From contig QAMT01000013.1 of the NCBI GenBank assembly GCA_003150755.1, positions 186,001 through 250,000 of the forward strand: a stretch of 64,000 nucleotides of DNA, in the 5' to 3' direction. The DNA comes from Phascolarctobacterium sp. GTDB taxonomy: Bacteria > Bacillota > Negativicutes > Acidaminococcales > Acidaminococcaceae. This document shows, in pieces, positions 43,138-53,156 of this stretch. How positions within the stretch are numbered: position 1 is the stretch's first letter; the number at the start of each line of letters is the position of its first letter. The translations under genes and the position numbers were made by a program. Below the pieces are notes generated by a model. It was given only the letters and a program-made list of their open reading frames with translations, was not told the origin of the DNA and did not search any database.

Positions 43138-45716
43138 AAAGCACCTCCCTCGCGCTTAGCCTCCTCCTGCAATTTATAAAGCGTATTCATCGCCTCTATC
43201 GGCGTCATGCTCATTACGTCCATATTGGCAAGCCGCTGCTGCAATGCGCTGCCAAACAGCGAGCCCATCATGCCGCCGTCATTTTGCGGCGCTGCTTTAA
43301 CCTGCTGCGGTTCGCCGCTGTCGTACTCTTTTAAAAACTCATTGGCGCGCTCCAGAACCTTCTTAGGGAGCCCTGCCAGCCTTGCAACATGCACGCCGTA
43401 GCTTTTATCGCTGCCGCCGCGCACAATGCGGCGCAAAAATACAATGTCGTTGCCGCGCTCTTTAACAGCGACGGAGTAATTCTTTACGCCGTCCATCGTG
43501 TTTTCCAGCTCAATCAGCTGGTGGTAATGCGTGGCAAACAGCGTTTTAGCCTTAATTTTTTCGTGAATATATTCCATAACCGCGCGCGCAATGCTCATAC
43601 CGTCAAAGGTACTGGTGCCGCGGCCCACTTCGTCTAAAATAATCAGGCTGTTTTTGGTGGCGTATTTTAAAATCTGCGCCACTTCGTTCATCTCAACCAT
43701 AAATGTGCTCTGGCCCGTTGCCAGGTCGTCGCTTGCACCCACGCGGGTAAAAATTTTATCCACCGGGCAAATGCTGGCCTGCCGCGCAGGGATAAAGCTA
43801 CCCATCTGCGTCATCAGCACAAGCAGCGCCACCTGGCGCATATAGGTTGATTTACCTGCCATGTTCGGTCCGGTAATGATAATCATGCGCTCATCGGTGC
43901 TGTTTAAATTGGTATCATTCGGCACAAAAATGTCGCGCTCCAAAAGGCGCTCCACAACCGGATGGCGTCCGTCTAAAATACGTATTTCGCTGCGGTTGTT
44001 CAGCTCCGGCCTTACATAGTTGTACTTAAAGGCCGCCTCCGCGAGCGACGCCAGCACATCAATATTGGCCAGCGCACGCGCAGTTTCCTGTATCTCCGGT
44101 ATTTTAGCGCGAATCTGCTCACGCAGGTTATTAAAAATGTAATATTCAAGCTGCTCAATTTTTTCTTTGGCGCTCAAAATTTTATTTTCAAAATCCTTCA
44201 GCTCCGGCACAATGTAACGCTCGGCGTTGACAAGCGTCTGCTTGCGCACAAAATAATCCGGCACGGAAGCCGACTGACCCTTGCTGACTTCGATATAATA
44301 GCCAAAAACCTTGTTGTAGCCAACCTTTAAAGTTTTAATGCCGCTTTCTTCTTTAATTTTCTGCTCAAAGTTCTGCATCCAGGTTTTGTTGTCCTTGGCA
44401 ATGCTGTGCAGCTCGTCCAGTTCCATATCATAACCACTGCGTATCATGCCGCCTTCGCGGATAGAAAACGGCGGCTCATCGACGATAGCTGCTGCCAAAG
44501 TATCATAAATTTCCTGATGCAGATGCAGATTACGCGCCCAATGGCTTAAAAGCCTGCTGTCAGCGCTGTTTAAAAGTTCCTTGATGCCGGGCAGAACGGC
44601 CAGCGAGCTGCGCAGGGACACCAAATCGCGCGCATTGGCGCTGCCGACTTCGATGCGGGAGATAATGCGTTCCAGGTCGAAAATCTTTTTCATTTCTTCC
44701 GTCAGCGCTGTACGCAGCTGCAAATTGTTTAAAAGCTCTGCCACCGCTTGCTGGCGGGCGTTAATCTGCCCCAAGTCCAAAAGCGGGCATTCAATCCAGC
44801 TGCGCAGCTTGCGCGCGCCCATGCTGGTAACGGTAAAATCCAAAACGTCAAGCAATGTGCCGCGCTTAGTGCCGTCGCGCATATTTTTAACAAGCTCCAG
44901 GTTGCGTATCGCCGTTGCGTCAAGGTTCATAAACCTTTCCGTAGCAATGCGCGTCAGCCGGTTGATATGCGTCAAATCAGCCTTAACGGTGCTGTGCAGG
45001 TAACGCAGCATATGCTCTGCAGCACTGTGTACCAACGCATCATCAGCGTATTCGCTATCAGCAAAATGCGCTGCAAAATAATCTGCGTTTTCGTTTTCTT
45101 CCTGGTAGTAAGATACGGCACAATCCGGCAGTTTGGCCTTTAACCACGCTTCCAGCTTGTCAAGGTTATCTATGCCGCTGTAAATTACTGCCTCCGCAGG
45201 CTGAATGCGGTATAACTGCTCCTTGACGGAGCTTAGCATTTCCGCGCCCTCGCCGGTAAACCACTGGCATTCGCCAGTCGAAATATCCGCCGCCACAAGG
45301 CACAAACGGCTGCCCTCCTGCTGCAAAAACACCAAAAAGCGGTTATGTTTGTCGTCCAAAAGCTGTTCATTTAGAGCCGTGCCCGGCGTGATAATTTTTA
45401 CAACCTTGCGCTCTACAATGCCTTTGGCAAGTTTCGGGTCCTCAACCTGCTCGCAGATGGCAATGCGGTAGCCCTTTTTGATAAGTTTGGCAATGTAGCC
45501 GTCAACGCTGTGGTAAGGCACGCCGCACATCGGTATGCGCTCCTCAAGCCCGCCTGCACGGCCGGTAAGCGTAATATTCAGTTCACGCGACGCCGTCAGG
45601 GCATCGTCAAAAAACATTTCGTAAAAATCGCCTAAGCGGAAAAACAGCAGCTCATCCTGATGCTGGCGTTTAACCTCCAGATACTGCTGCACCATAGGCG
45701 TATAATTTGCAGCCAT
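43134..45716 (-). CDS. mutS: DNA mismatch repair protein MutS
   Basis: MutS recognises mismatches. The 860-residue protein has the mismatch-binding N-terminus (EVKRQHQDELLFFRLGDFYE, with Phe and Glu of the FxE-type wedge nearby), the clamp and lever helices, Walker A GPNMAGKSTYMRQ, LDEVGRGTSTFDG and FATHYHQL. It begins right after miaB and overlaps mutL by four bases. Confidence 0.98.
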   Translation of the reverse strand: MAANYTPMVQQYLEVKRQHQDELLFFRLGDFYEMFFDDALTASRELNITLTGRAGGLEERIPMCGVPYHSVDGYIAKLIKKGYRIAICEQVEDPKLAKGIVERKVVKIITPGTALNEQLLDDKHNRFLVFLQQEGSRLCLVAADISTGECQWFTGEGAEMLSSVKEQLYRIQPAEAVIYSGIDNLDKLEAWLKAKLPDCAVSYYQEENENADYFAAHFADSEYADDALVHSAAEHMLRYLHSTVKADLTHINRLTRIATERFMNLDATAIRNLELVKNMRDGTKRGTLLDVLDFTVTSMGARKLRSWIECPLLDLGQINARQQAVAELLNNLQLRTALTEEMKKIFDLERIISRIEVGSANARDLVSLRSSLAVLPGIKELLNSADSRLLSHWARNLHLHQEIYDTLAAAIVDEPPFSIREGGMIRSGYDMELDELHSIAKDNKTWMQNFEQKIKEESGIKTLKVGYNKVFGYYIEVSKGQSASVPDYFVRKQTLVNAERYIVPELKDFENKILSAKEKIEQLEYYIFNNLREQIRAKIPEIQETARALANIDVLASLAEAAFKYNYVRPELNNRSEIRILDGRHPVVERLLERDIFVPNDTNLNSTDERMIIITGPNMAGKSTYMRQVALLVLMTQMGSFIPARQASICPVDKIFTRVGASDDLATGQSTFMVEMNEVAQILKYATKNSLIILDEVGRGTSTFDGMSIARAVMEYIHEKIKAKTLFATHYHQLIELENTMDGVKNYSVAVKERGNDIVFLRRIVRGGSDKSYGVHVARLAGLPKKVLERANEFLKEYDSGEPQQVKAAPQNDGGMMGSLFGSALQQRLANMDVMSMTPIEAMNTLYKLQEEAKREGGAL

Positions 45717-47069
45717 TTATTCTGCCTGTCCTTTCACAAGCCATGTCTGGGCAGTGTCAATTTTTACGTTAACCTTCTGCCCGCTTATAAACTCTCGCCC
45801 TTCTGCCGGCCATAAAACCAGCTTGTTGGTGCGCGTCCTGCCGCACCACACGCCCGGATTGTTCTGGCTCGGGCCTTCGGCAAGCACTTCGTAAGTTTTG
45901 CCTACCATTTCTTTGTTGCGCGCCAGGCTGTTTACATTCTGCACTTCCATTAAACGGTTAAGGCGCGCTTTTTTAACGTCCAGCGGCACCTGGCCTTCCA
46001 TTTTGGCAGCAGGCGTACCGCTGCGCTTGCTGTAAATAAAGGTGTAGGCAGCGTCAAAGCCAACCTCCTTCACCAGCGACAGCGTTTCTTCAAAATCTTC
46101 TTCCGTTTCACCGGGAAAGCCCACAATAATATCGGTCGTAACCGCGGCATCCGGCACATAACGGCGAATCATCGCCACCAAATCCAGGTACTGCTCGCGT
46201 GTATAGCCGCGGTTCATCAGTTTTAAAATGCGGCTGCTGCCCGCCTGAAACGGAATATGGAAGTTTTCACACACATGCTCACATTCCGCAACGGCGCGGA
46301 TAACGTCTTCGCCCATATCACGCGGGTGGCTCGTCATATAACGGATGCGCTCCACACCCGGCACTTCGTTAACGCGGCGCAGAAGCTTGGCAAACATGCC
46401 CTTTTCGCCAAAATCCTTGCCGTAGGAATTTACGTTCTGCCCCAGCAGCGTAAACTCTTTATAGCCGTTAGCGACTGCCTGTTCAACTTCTTCAACAATG
46501 TTTTCAATGCTGCGGCTGCGCTCGCGCCCGCGCACATACGGCACAATGCAGTAGGTGCAAAAATTATTGCAGCCGTACATAATGGGTATCCACGCCGAAA
46601 ACCCGCTCTGGCGCACGCGGTTGCCTTCAAATTCGCTGTCCGGTATCGCCATGTCATCGTAAACACGCCCGCCCTTATCGGCGATAAAGCTTTCCAAAAT
46701 TTCTTTAAAGCTGTTGACGTGCGCCGTGCCGATTAAAAGGTCAATCTGCGGATGCTTTTTGATAAGCTTTTCGCCGTCCTTCTGCGCCATGCAGCCAGCA
46801 ACGCAGATTATCTGCCCGGGGTGGTTTTCCTTAACGCGCTTCAGCTCGCCAATCTTGCCCAAAATGCGCTTTTCCGCGCTTTCGCGCACGCAGCAGGTGT
46901 TGACGACGATAACATCGGCGTTATGAAAATCATCCGCCCTGGTGTAACCCAAATCCTCAAGCTGGCCTGCGTAATGTTCGGCGTCGCTCTCGTTCATCTG
47001 GCAGCCGTAGTTAAGCACAAAGTAAGTTTTGCCCGCGCCCGGCTGCACCAAATTTTTATTTAAAACCAT
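45717..47069 (-). CDS. miaB: tRNA-2-methylthio-N6-dimethylallyladenosine synthase
   Basis: MiaB is a radical-SAM methylthiotransferase acting on i6A37. The 450-residue protein has an N-terminal UPF0004 domain (YFVLNYGCQMNESDAEHY, NTCCVRESAEKRILG), the radical-SAM cluster motif CNNFCTYC, and a C-terminal TRAM domain (TYEVLAEGPSQNN). I chose the ATG at 47067-47069 after GGAGGTATGT; an in-frame TTG lies four codons upstream. It is the first gene of the miaB-mutS-mutL-miaA operon. Confidence 0.97.
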   Translation of the reverse strand: MVLNKNLVQPGAGKTYFVLNYGCQMNESDAEHYAGQLEDLGYTRADDFHNADVIVVNTCCVRESAEKRILGKIGELKRVKENHPGQIICVAGCMAQKDGEKLIKKHPQIDLLIGTAHVNSFKEILESFIADKGGRVYDDMAIPDSEFEGNRVRQSGFSAWIPIMYGCNNFCTYCIVPYVRGRERSRSIENIVEEVEQAVANGYKEFTLLGQNVNSYGKDFGEKGMFAKLLRRVNEVPGVERIRYMTSHPRDMGEDVIRAVAECEHVCENFHIPFQAGSSRILKLMNRGYTREQYLDLVAMIRRYVPDAAVTTDIIVGFPGETEEDFEETLSLVKEVGFDAAYTFIYSKRSGTPAAKMEGQVPLDVKKARLNRLMEVQNVNSLARNKEMVGKTYEVLAEGPSQNNPGVWCGRTRTNKLVLWPAEGREFISGQKVNVKIDTAQTWLVKGQAE

Positions 47070-47096
47070 ACATACCTCCAAAAATCTCTAATAATA

Positions 47097-47137
47097 AATT
47101 ATACCACAAAAATCACTTTATCAGCAATTTTTGTGGT
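47097..47137 (-). promoter_or_regulatory. miaB operon promoter overlapped by an inverted repeat
   Basis: On the minus strand -10 TATAAT (47102-47097) in the extended form TGGTATAAT is preceded by TTGCTG with an 18-bp spacer. An inverted repeat with 11-bp arms (ACCACAAAAAT at 47103-47113 and its complement at 47127-47137) fills the space from -35 to -10, so it may be an operator. Confidence 0.55.
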
Positions 47138-47658
47138 AAGCAACGGCTAATTTTGCGTTAATTTTTATTTTAATTATAGCATAGTTTGTTGAATATTTTT
47201 AGCAAGATAAGCATCTTTGTATAAATGTTGTGCTGTTAAATTAGTTTTTAGCTCATGTTACTTTTTATAACTAAAAAGTAACCAAAAAGTTTTTGCAGCA
47301 GGCGGATTTTTTAACGCAACAATTTAGTTTAAAAACTGCAAAAAATCGAGATTTGCTGCGCTCAAACACGATTTTTGCAGTTTTTCTTAACAAATATTGC
47401 TAAAATCCGATGCCGCTTTTGCCATGTATCGTACTTTTAATGTTTTTTATTGTAGCTTTCTGTACAATGCACGTTTATATTTTAGTTAAAAAAGTACGAT
47501 AACACTAAAACAAAATATAAAAGTAATATGGTACGAATTTGGGTGGAGCGGGAGTTTTCATCTTCGTTCTTTTGCTCCATCAAAAGAATGAAGATGAACG
47601 ATTAACTAAATAAATCAAAATAAAACTATCTGCAAAGGGTAAAACCCATATCATCAGT
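47138..47658. other. Gene-free stretch with three inverted-repeat pairs
   Basis: No credible gene is seen over about 520 bases. It holds a perfect 11-bp stem with 4-base loop (47257-47267/47272-47282) and an 17-18-bp stem with one bulge (47331-47348/47369-47385) around a 20-base loop. There is also an 11-bp pair 51 bases apart (47428-47438/47490-47500) and a 16-bp stem with one mismatch and 6-base loop (47559-47574/47581-47596). It may be a structured RNA or decayed mobile-element debris. Confidence 0.5.
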
Positions 47659-47706
47659 AAAAAAGGCAAAAGTTTGTACTTTAAAAGCACAAACTTCTGC
47701 CTTTTT
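47659..47706 (-). terminator. Terminator after autotransporter 2
   Basis: AAAAAGGCAAAAGTTTGT and ACAAACTTCTGCCTTTTT (47689-47706) pair with one mismatch. T runs lie on the minus-strand side, 16 bases after the autotransporter stop. Confidence 0.75.
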
Positions 47707-47722
47707 ATGTATTCCTTATCAA

Positions 47723-49947
47723 TTAAAAGCTGTATCTTACACCAACATTCCACTGCCACGGAGTTTCAATGTCACCGCCATAAGTTTTAACTACATCAGC
47801 GTACACATAAGTATTTTCACTGGTCTTGTAATTCAACCCCAAACCAGCTTCATACCAGGTATCACTCAAATCCTGTGTATAGCTGTTGCTGATACCATTC
47901 ATGCTCAGGTAAGTATCTGCGTCACCGGCAAACTCGTGCAGCAGGCTTGCTTTTGCATAAATGCTGCCAAAGTCATTAATCTCTTTGCCAACTTCAAAAC
48001 CAATGCGTCCAACTACACTTTGCATACTATCCTGGCTTACACTGATGCCATTATTCGTTGTATAATCTTCACCGGTAATGTACATATAAGTCATTTGTGC
48101 CTGCGGCGTTACAAACCAACCGTCTTTAAAATCTATCTTTCTGCCGTATTCACCGCTGATTGAAGTGCCCCATGCATCATAATCGCCTTTGGTATAGCCT
48201 GCCTCTGCATAGTTTTCAAATTCATTGCTTAAACGGCCTTCTTTTAAAACAATATCTGCATAATGACCTTTATCGCCAAGCCATGTACCATACAGGCTTA
48301 AAGATGTACTGCTTTGTCACCGCTGCCGTCGGAATAAGTAGTCTGTCCGTCATTATGGCTGATTGCTGCACCGTAATGCCAATCACCATAAGCCTTATCA
48401 TAACCAAGCTGGAAGAAATTATATTGGTTTTTAAATGCTCCGCCGTATTCAAATTCACCACGGTTCATGCGTACCCAAATACCCTGGTCGCCTTCGCTGT
48501 TGCGTAATTCACCAAGGCGCTGGCTTAAAGTGCTATCTTCCTGACGCCATGCAATAAGAGCAACACTAGCAATATCACGTATATTATCCATGGTAGTGGT
48601 ACTACTGTTTTGATGCAAGCTTCCCTCTACTAACGTACTATCATTATTAAATTCCGAACTGATAGAGCCATTTAACAAACCTTCTTTAACATTAGCAGAA
48701 GCATTGAAATTTTCTTGCGTACCATTTACTTTAATACCAGAAACAAGCTGCTCCATAGCAGACTTAGCGTCTTTTACATCATCAGCAGTTATGCCTATAA
48801 AGTTTACATTCAGATTACCAGTTACACTTCCAGGCGTGTTACTGCCATTCGGGTCTTTGCCTAGTTCCAGTTTGGCAGTACTGTACTTATCACCTTCAAC
48901 AGTAGTTTGCATATTTACACTACCGTTACCAGTAAAATTTTGTACAGTAATAGTTTGTTCTTCACCACCAACAGCATTAATAATGCCACCATCTAAATTA
49001 AGATTATTTACAAAACTATCAGCATCTGTTATCCAACGTGCGTTATCTGCAAGAATCAAAGTAAATCCTGTTACATCATCTTTTTCTACCGGAGTACCTT
49101 CGCTAACAGAACTATTACCGTTCCAGTATGAATCTGCTCCAGTTAAATTAACTTTTACTTTAGCATCTACAGCCGTACCAGAACTAGGCCCATCATAAGC
49201 AAATTTAATGTCACCATTTAATTTTGTAGTTTTCTGGCTTCCTGTATTAATATTTACAACTCCGCCACCACGTGCAACAATAGCTTCATCACTATATACC
49301 TCTAAATTACTATTAATATTTATAATGCCTTGCGACATCGCAACTATCGCACTACCTTGACCTTTAGCATTTTCACCTGCACTAACATCAATATATGTAT
49401 TATCAGTATTAATATTGATAGTAGCTAAATTATCTGTGTTTTGTTCATTAGTTGTATTATTTTGTGCATGTATGCCATATACAGCACCATTCTCAGAATA
49501 ACCAGTTATGATTAATGATTTACCATTAACATTAAGTTTGCCACTATAATCTCCATAAAACCAATCTTTGGTATTTGTGCCAGTTGCCCAAAGCCCTCTA
49601 GCAAAATCTGGTGATTCGCTAGTACTTGTATCAACAACATTAATATTAATTATATCAGTAGAATCCTTATCACCTAAATTCAAAATCGGATTAGATGTAT
49701 AACTGGTTCCCGCTACAACACCAACAGTACCTTTTGATTTTAAATCAATATTAATATTATTACCAGTTAAACTTGCACCTTTATCCGAACGTAATACAAT
49801 TCCACCTTTGTTTTGAGTACTAACAATATTTATATCATCAGTAATTGTGCCTAGTACTGCTTTATGATACTCCATTGGAGCCGCAAAACCTACATTACCA
49901 ACAATCAGGCAAGCCATTAAAGCACTTAAAGTTAATTTTGTTTTCAT
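47723..49947 (-). pseudogene. Autotransporter broken by a single-base frameshift
   Basis: Two frames together make one autotransporter of about 740 residues. The first (49947-48298) has a signal peptide (MKTKLTLSALMACLIVGNVG, cut near GFAA), an Asn/Thr-rich beta-helix passenger, and the start of the barrel (IWVRMNRGEFEYGGAFKNQYN). It then runs to a premature stop after GSGDKAVHL. Shifting one base at about 48311-48318 continues as STSLSLYGTWLGDKGHYAD, in frame with the second frame, which ends at 47723 with QWNVGVRYSF, a normal barrel end. So one base is missing (or two are gained). Without it the barrel lacks most strands and the protein should not reach the surface. Sequencing error or phase variation are alternatives; no long homopolymer is at the site. 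Repeat copy C lies just upstream. Confidence 0.85.
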
Positions 49948-50000
49948 AACTATACCCCTTTCATCTTTTCATAGCCAATAACCTGTATAAATTTATATTT

Positions 50001-50154
50001 ACGCTACTGAAATTATACCACACCTTTACCCCCCCGCAAGACATTTCGGTTGGCATGCGACAAAACTTTTTCTAGTCTTGTGGAAACTTTTCCCTACCGG
50101 CCAGTTTGCGCGGCGGCGCAGACAGCGGTAATCCGTTTGTTGCGTGGTGCGTAA
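50001..50154 (-). repeat. Surface-locus upstream repeat, copy C
   Basis: Copy C precedes autotransporter 2. It shares with copy A the leader-side block CGCTACTGAAATTATACCACA and with copy B the distal GTGGTGCGTAA. The promoter has -35 TTGCGG (50039-50034), a 16-bp spacer and -10 TATAAT (50017-50012). The outer arms CAAGAC/GTCTTG are kept, while several bases between them differ from A and B. Confidence 0.85.
50012..50039 (-). promoter_or_regulatory. Predicted promoter of autotransporter 2
   Basis: It has the same TTGCGG, 16-bp spacer and TGGTATAAT as copy A. The leader to the autotransporter ATG is about 60 bases. Confidence 0.65.
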
Positions 50155-50230
50155 TATTCACTTTTATTGTTTTACCAAAATTTAACCAATTATTTTTTGT
50201 TGGCGTTGCTAAATGCCGCTTTGCGGCATA

Positions 50231-50265
50231 AAAAAAGTATTGCACAAAATGTGCAATACTTTTTT
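50231..50265 (-). terminator. Terminator of the exonuclease gene
   Basis: AAAAAAGTATTGCACA pairs with TGTGCAATACTTTTTT around a 3-base loop, about 30 bases after the exonuclease stop; the A/T flanks could serve either strand. Confidence 0.85.
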
Positions 50266-50296
50266 AAGTATATTTTTTATTTTTAGCTGCTTAAAT

Positions 50297-50923
50297 TTAT
50301 CTTACATGAGTTTTGCGGTGTTCCGCCTTTTCTGCTTCATAAGCGGCTTTTTGTTCAAAATAAAGTTCCGGCGTCCAGCCTTTTTCCAACATTTTTACCA
50401 GCAGCTTGCCGGTGTTGGCGGCATCGTCATACGCTGTGTGCCACAGGCCTGCTGTGTCAACCTCCTGTTCTTCGGTTGCACGTTTCAGCCCCGTTGTCAG
50501 CTCGTCGCCCTTCCACAGTTTGTAGGCTTCCGCCAGGTCAAGGTAATCTTCAAACTGCACCGGGTTTTCAATTTTGTGGCGCTCGCAGCCGGTGTTCAAA
50601 ACCTTGTAATCTTCCGTGCCCCAGGCTACAAAATAAGTTGTTCCGGCTTCATAAACCGCTGCCAGTTTGTCCACCATTTCCGGGTATTCAATACCCTTTT
50701 TCATATCTTTTTCAGTAATCATGCAAAAATTCATGCTGTCTTTAGCCTGCTTGGGGTAAAAATGCGGTTTGACAAAGTTTTGTATCTTCGCCGCCTGCTC
50801 CATCGCCTCGCCTTTCAGCAAAACAGCGCCTATTTCGATAATCTCAGAGAAAAATCCGCGCGGGCGCCCCACCGGTTTGGTATAAGTTGTAAATTCAAAA
50901 TCGACTACTAAATAATTACGCAC
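50297..50923 (-). CDS. KapD-like 3'-5' exonuclease (DEDDh)
   Basis: The 208-residue protein is a DEDDh exonuclease of the KapD/ERI-1 group. Catalytic acids are seen in YLVVDFEFT (Asp8, Glu10), a middle Asp in VAWGTEDYKVL, and the HxAxxD motif in WHTAYDDAANTGKLL. A Lys/Glu-rich tail of about 30 residues follows the fold. The RNA or DNA substrate is unknown. It lies 27 bases downstream of the SulP transporter gene in the same direction. Confidence 0.85.
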   Translation of the reverse strand: MRNYLVVDFEFTTYTKPVGRPRGFFSEIIEIGAVLLKGEAMEQAAKIQNFVKPHFYPKQAKDSMNFCMITEKDMKKGIEYPEMVDKLAAVYEAGTTYFVAWGTEDYKVLNTGCERHKIENPVQFEDYLDLAEAYKLWKGDELTTGLKRATEEQEVDTAGLWHTAYDDAANTGKLLVKMLEKGWTPELYFEQKAAYEAEKAEHRKTHVR

Positions 50924-50949
50924 TTTTGATACCTCTTTTATAAAAACTT

Positions 50950-52572
50950 TTAATGCCTGTGCAGCAGGGCGCGTTCAACGCTCCAGTAAACCGCATCCTG
51001 CCCAATCATTTTATAAACGCCGCCGCGTTTAAGCATTTCCATTGCTTCATCCTGCAAGCTGCAAAGATAAATCTTCTTGCCTGCGTCCTTCATTTCCTGC
51101 ACAATTTTGGCAAATTCCTGCACGCCGCTGATGTCTATATCCGGCACGCCGCGCATAGAAAAATACACATAGCCGTAACGCTTCGCCTTTTTGGGAATCT
51201 CCTCCAGGCGTTCTGTGTTGGCAAACACAATCGGCCCGTTAATGTAGCACACAAGCCCGTCTTCCGGCAAATCCTCCGCTTCTTCGTGCAGGCGCTTGGG
51301 GTCAATTTCGTCGTAAGTAATGCGTAAGTGCGAAAAACGCACAGCCTGCAATACCAGCCCGATGATAACGCCAATCATAATCGCCGTTGTCAGGTCAACA
51401 AGTATCGTCGTCAGCATCGTTACCACAAATTTTAAAATTGCGCCCTTAAACTTGCCCTTTAAAATAAAGTTTATCGTAACCCACTCATTCATGCGCCACG
51501 AAACAACCATCAAAACGCCGGCCAGCGCCGCCAGCGGAATTTGCGACATTACAGGTGCCAGCACAAACATCGCCAGCAAAATGCCCAGCGCGTGGAAAAT
51601 ACCCGTCATGCGTGTAACCGCGCCCGATTTTACCGCCACACTCGTGCGGGCAATCGCCGCCGTTGCCGGTATGCCGCCAAAAAACGGCACAATTATATTG
51701 CCGATGCCCTGTGCTACCAGCTCGCGGTTGCTGTCAAGGCGCGCGCCGGTCATGCGCGAAGCCGTTGCGCCGCACAAAAGGCTTTCAATCATCGCCAGCA
51801 CGGCGATACTGACGGCAGGTGCCAACAGCCCGATAATCGTGCGGAAATCAAGCAGCGAAGCAAACTGCAAACGGTCGTCCAAAAGCAGCGTCGCCGGAAT
51901 TTCGCCCACAACGGCAACATCAAGGTTCAGCGCAATATTCGCCGCCGTCGCCACAATAATAGCAATCAGCGAGGACGGAATATATTTGCTGTACCGCATC
52001 GGAAACAGCAGCATCATCAGCATAACAAACACGCCAATGCCCACCGCCGTAAGGTTCGGTTCAAAACCCAAAGTAAAATAACTTAAAAACTTTTCGGTTA
52101 CACTGCTGCCGACAGATTTTACGCCAAAAAAGTTATCTATCTGCCCCATGGCGATAATAACGGCAATGCCAGAAGTAAAGCCGCTGATTACCGGCATCGG
52201 GATAAAAGATATCAGCTTGCCGAGATGCAGCACACCGGCAATGACAAGGATTATACCCGCCATCACCGTCGCTAAAAACACGCCCTGCAAATCGTACTGC
52301 GCAATGATAGACATCAGAATCGCCGCCATCGCGCCCGTCGGTCCGGAAATCTGAAAATACGCGCCGCCCAATGCGCTGATAATTACACCCGCAATAATAG
52401 CCGTTACCAGGCCCGAAGCCGCCGTTGCACCGCTTCCGACGCCAAACGCCAGCGCCAGCGGAATCGCCACCGCCGTTACCGTCAGCCCCGCCATTAAATC
52501 CTGCATCAGCATAACCTTGTCGTAATTACGAAACTCTTTAATCAAATCGCGCTTATAGCGCTCAAGCATCAT
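50950..52572 (-). CDS. SulP-family anion transporter with STAS domain
   Basis: The 540-residue inner-membrane protein belongs to the SLC26/SulP family, which carries sulfate, bicarbonate, dicarboxylates or other anions. The family signature region is AIPLALAFGVGSGATAASGL near residue 40 and QISGPTGAMAAIL. About 12-14 membrane helices run to residue ~430, and a cytoplasmic STAS domain (YVYFSMRGVPDIDISGVQEF) ends the protein. The anion cannot be deduced. I chose the ATG at 52570-52572, with AGAAGGGG upstream, over an in-frame start eight codons earlier. Confidence 0.9.
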   Translation of the reverse strand: MMLERYKRDLIKEFRNYDKVMLMQDLMAGLTVTAVAIPLALAFGVGSGATAASGLVTAIIAGVIISALGGAYFQISGPTGAMAAILMSIIAQYDLQGVFLATVMAGIILVIAGVLHLGKLISFIPMPVISGFTSGIAVIIAMGQIDNFFGVKSVGSSVTEKFLSYFTLGFEPNLTAVGIGVFVMLMMLLFPMRYSKYIPSSLIAIIVATAANIALNLDVAVVGEIPATLLLDDRLQFASLLDFRTIIGLLAPAVSIAVLAMIESLLCGATASRMTGARLDSNRELVAQGIGNIIVPFFGGIPATAAIARTSVAVKSGAVTRMTGIFHALGILLAMFVLAPVMSQIPLAALAGVLMVVSWRMNEWVTINFILKGKFKGAILKFVVTMLTTILVDLTTAIMIGVIIGLVLQAVRFSHLRITYDEIDPKRLHEEAEDLPEDGLVCYINGPIVFANTERLEEIPKKAKRYGYVYFSMRGVPDIDISGVQEFAKIVQEMKDAGKKIYLCSLQDEAMEMLKRGGVYKMIGQDAVYWSVERALLHRH

Positions 52573-52609
52573 CAAAAACACAACCCCTTCTCTCAAAGTT
52601 TGAATAAAA

Positions 52610-52618
52610 ATTATACCA
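52610..52618 (-). promoter_or_regulatory. Extended -10 promoter of the SulP transporter
   Basis: TGGTATAAT (52618-52610) is a perfect extended -10 about 40 bases upstream of the start; no -35 is obvious. Confidence 0.55.
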
Positions 52619-52629
52619 CAAATCCAACA

Positions 52630-53130
52630 AACAGCCTGTATTTATTTTACCATACGCTAACTTGCCAAAACAAACCTCTGCCGGTAAAATTACGCATAGT
52701 TTTATATGCCTTAATCCCTTACAGCCATAAAAACGCCATTAAACGCAAAAAATTAACCGCTGACGAAAAAATTTGTGCAAAAAATTTTACGGACGGTTAA
52801 TTTTGCCGTTAATAAACCGTTTATATGGGTGTAGTTTCTTTTCTTTTCTCTTTTTTCTTGTTTTTTCTCTTTATCTTTTCTTTGCCATCTACGTTCTTAC
52901 CTTGTTCCCAATAAGCCGAAGGCTTATATATTATAATATACCTTGTTCCCTATACTTCTAACGTACGTTAGCAGAAGTAAGTAAGGGGCAAAAGTTTTTT
53001 CCGCAAGCAGGATAAATACGCCTTACCCACAAAAAGCATAGTTTTCTGCATATAATCTTGCTTTTTATATGCAGAAAAGGGAGTTTATCTGCACATTTTG
53101 GAGTGAAATATATGCAGATAATTTTTTAAA
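52630..53130. other. Gene-free stretch: pyrimidine tract, direct repeat, palindromes
   Basis: No credible gene is seen. It holds an almost pure pyrimidine tract on the plus strand (52835-52885) and a 12-base direct repeat TACCTTGTTCCC (52898-52909, 52939-52950). Between the copies is a small ATAAGCC/GGCTTAT hairpin, and a 14-base palindrome CTAACGTACGTTAG lies at 52958-52971. Two adjacent inverted repeats share a TCTGCA core: 14-bp arms at 53042-53055/53065-53078 and 9-bp arms at 53085-53093/53113-53121. Confidence 0.5.
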
Positions 53131-53156
53131 CCATTGAAAGCACACTCCTACTACAC

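Noticed and set aside
52600..52961. Two short plus-strand frames upstream of the pyrimidine tract
   Set aside because: They have no ribosome-binding site, atypical composition, and one is made of the pyrimidine tract itself.
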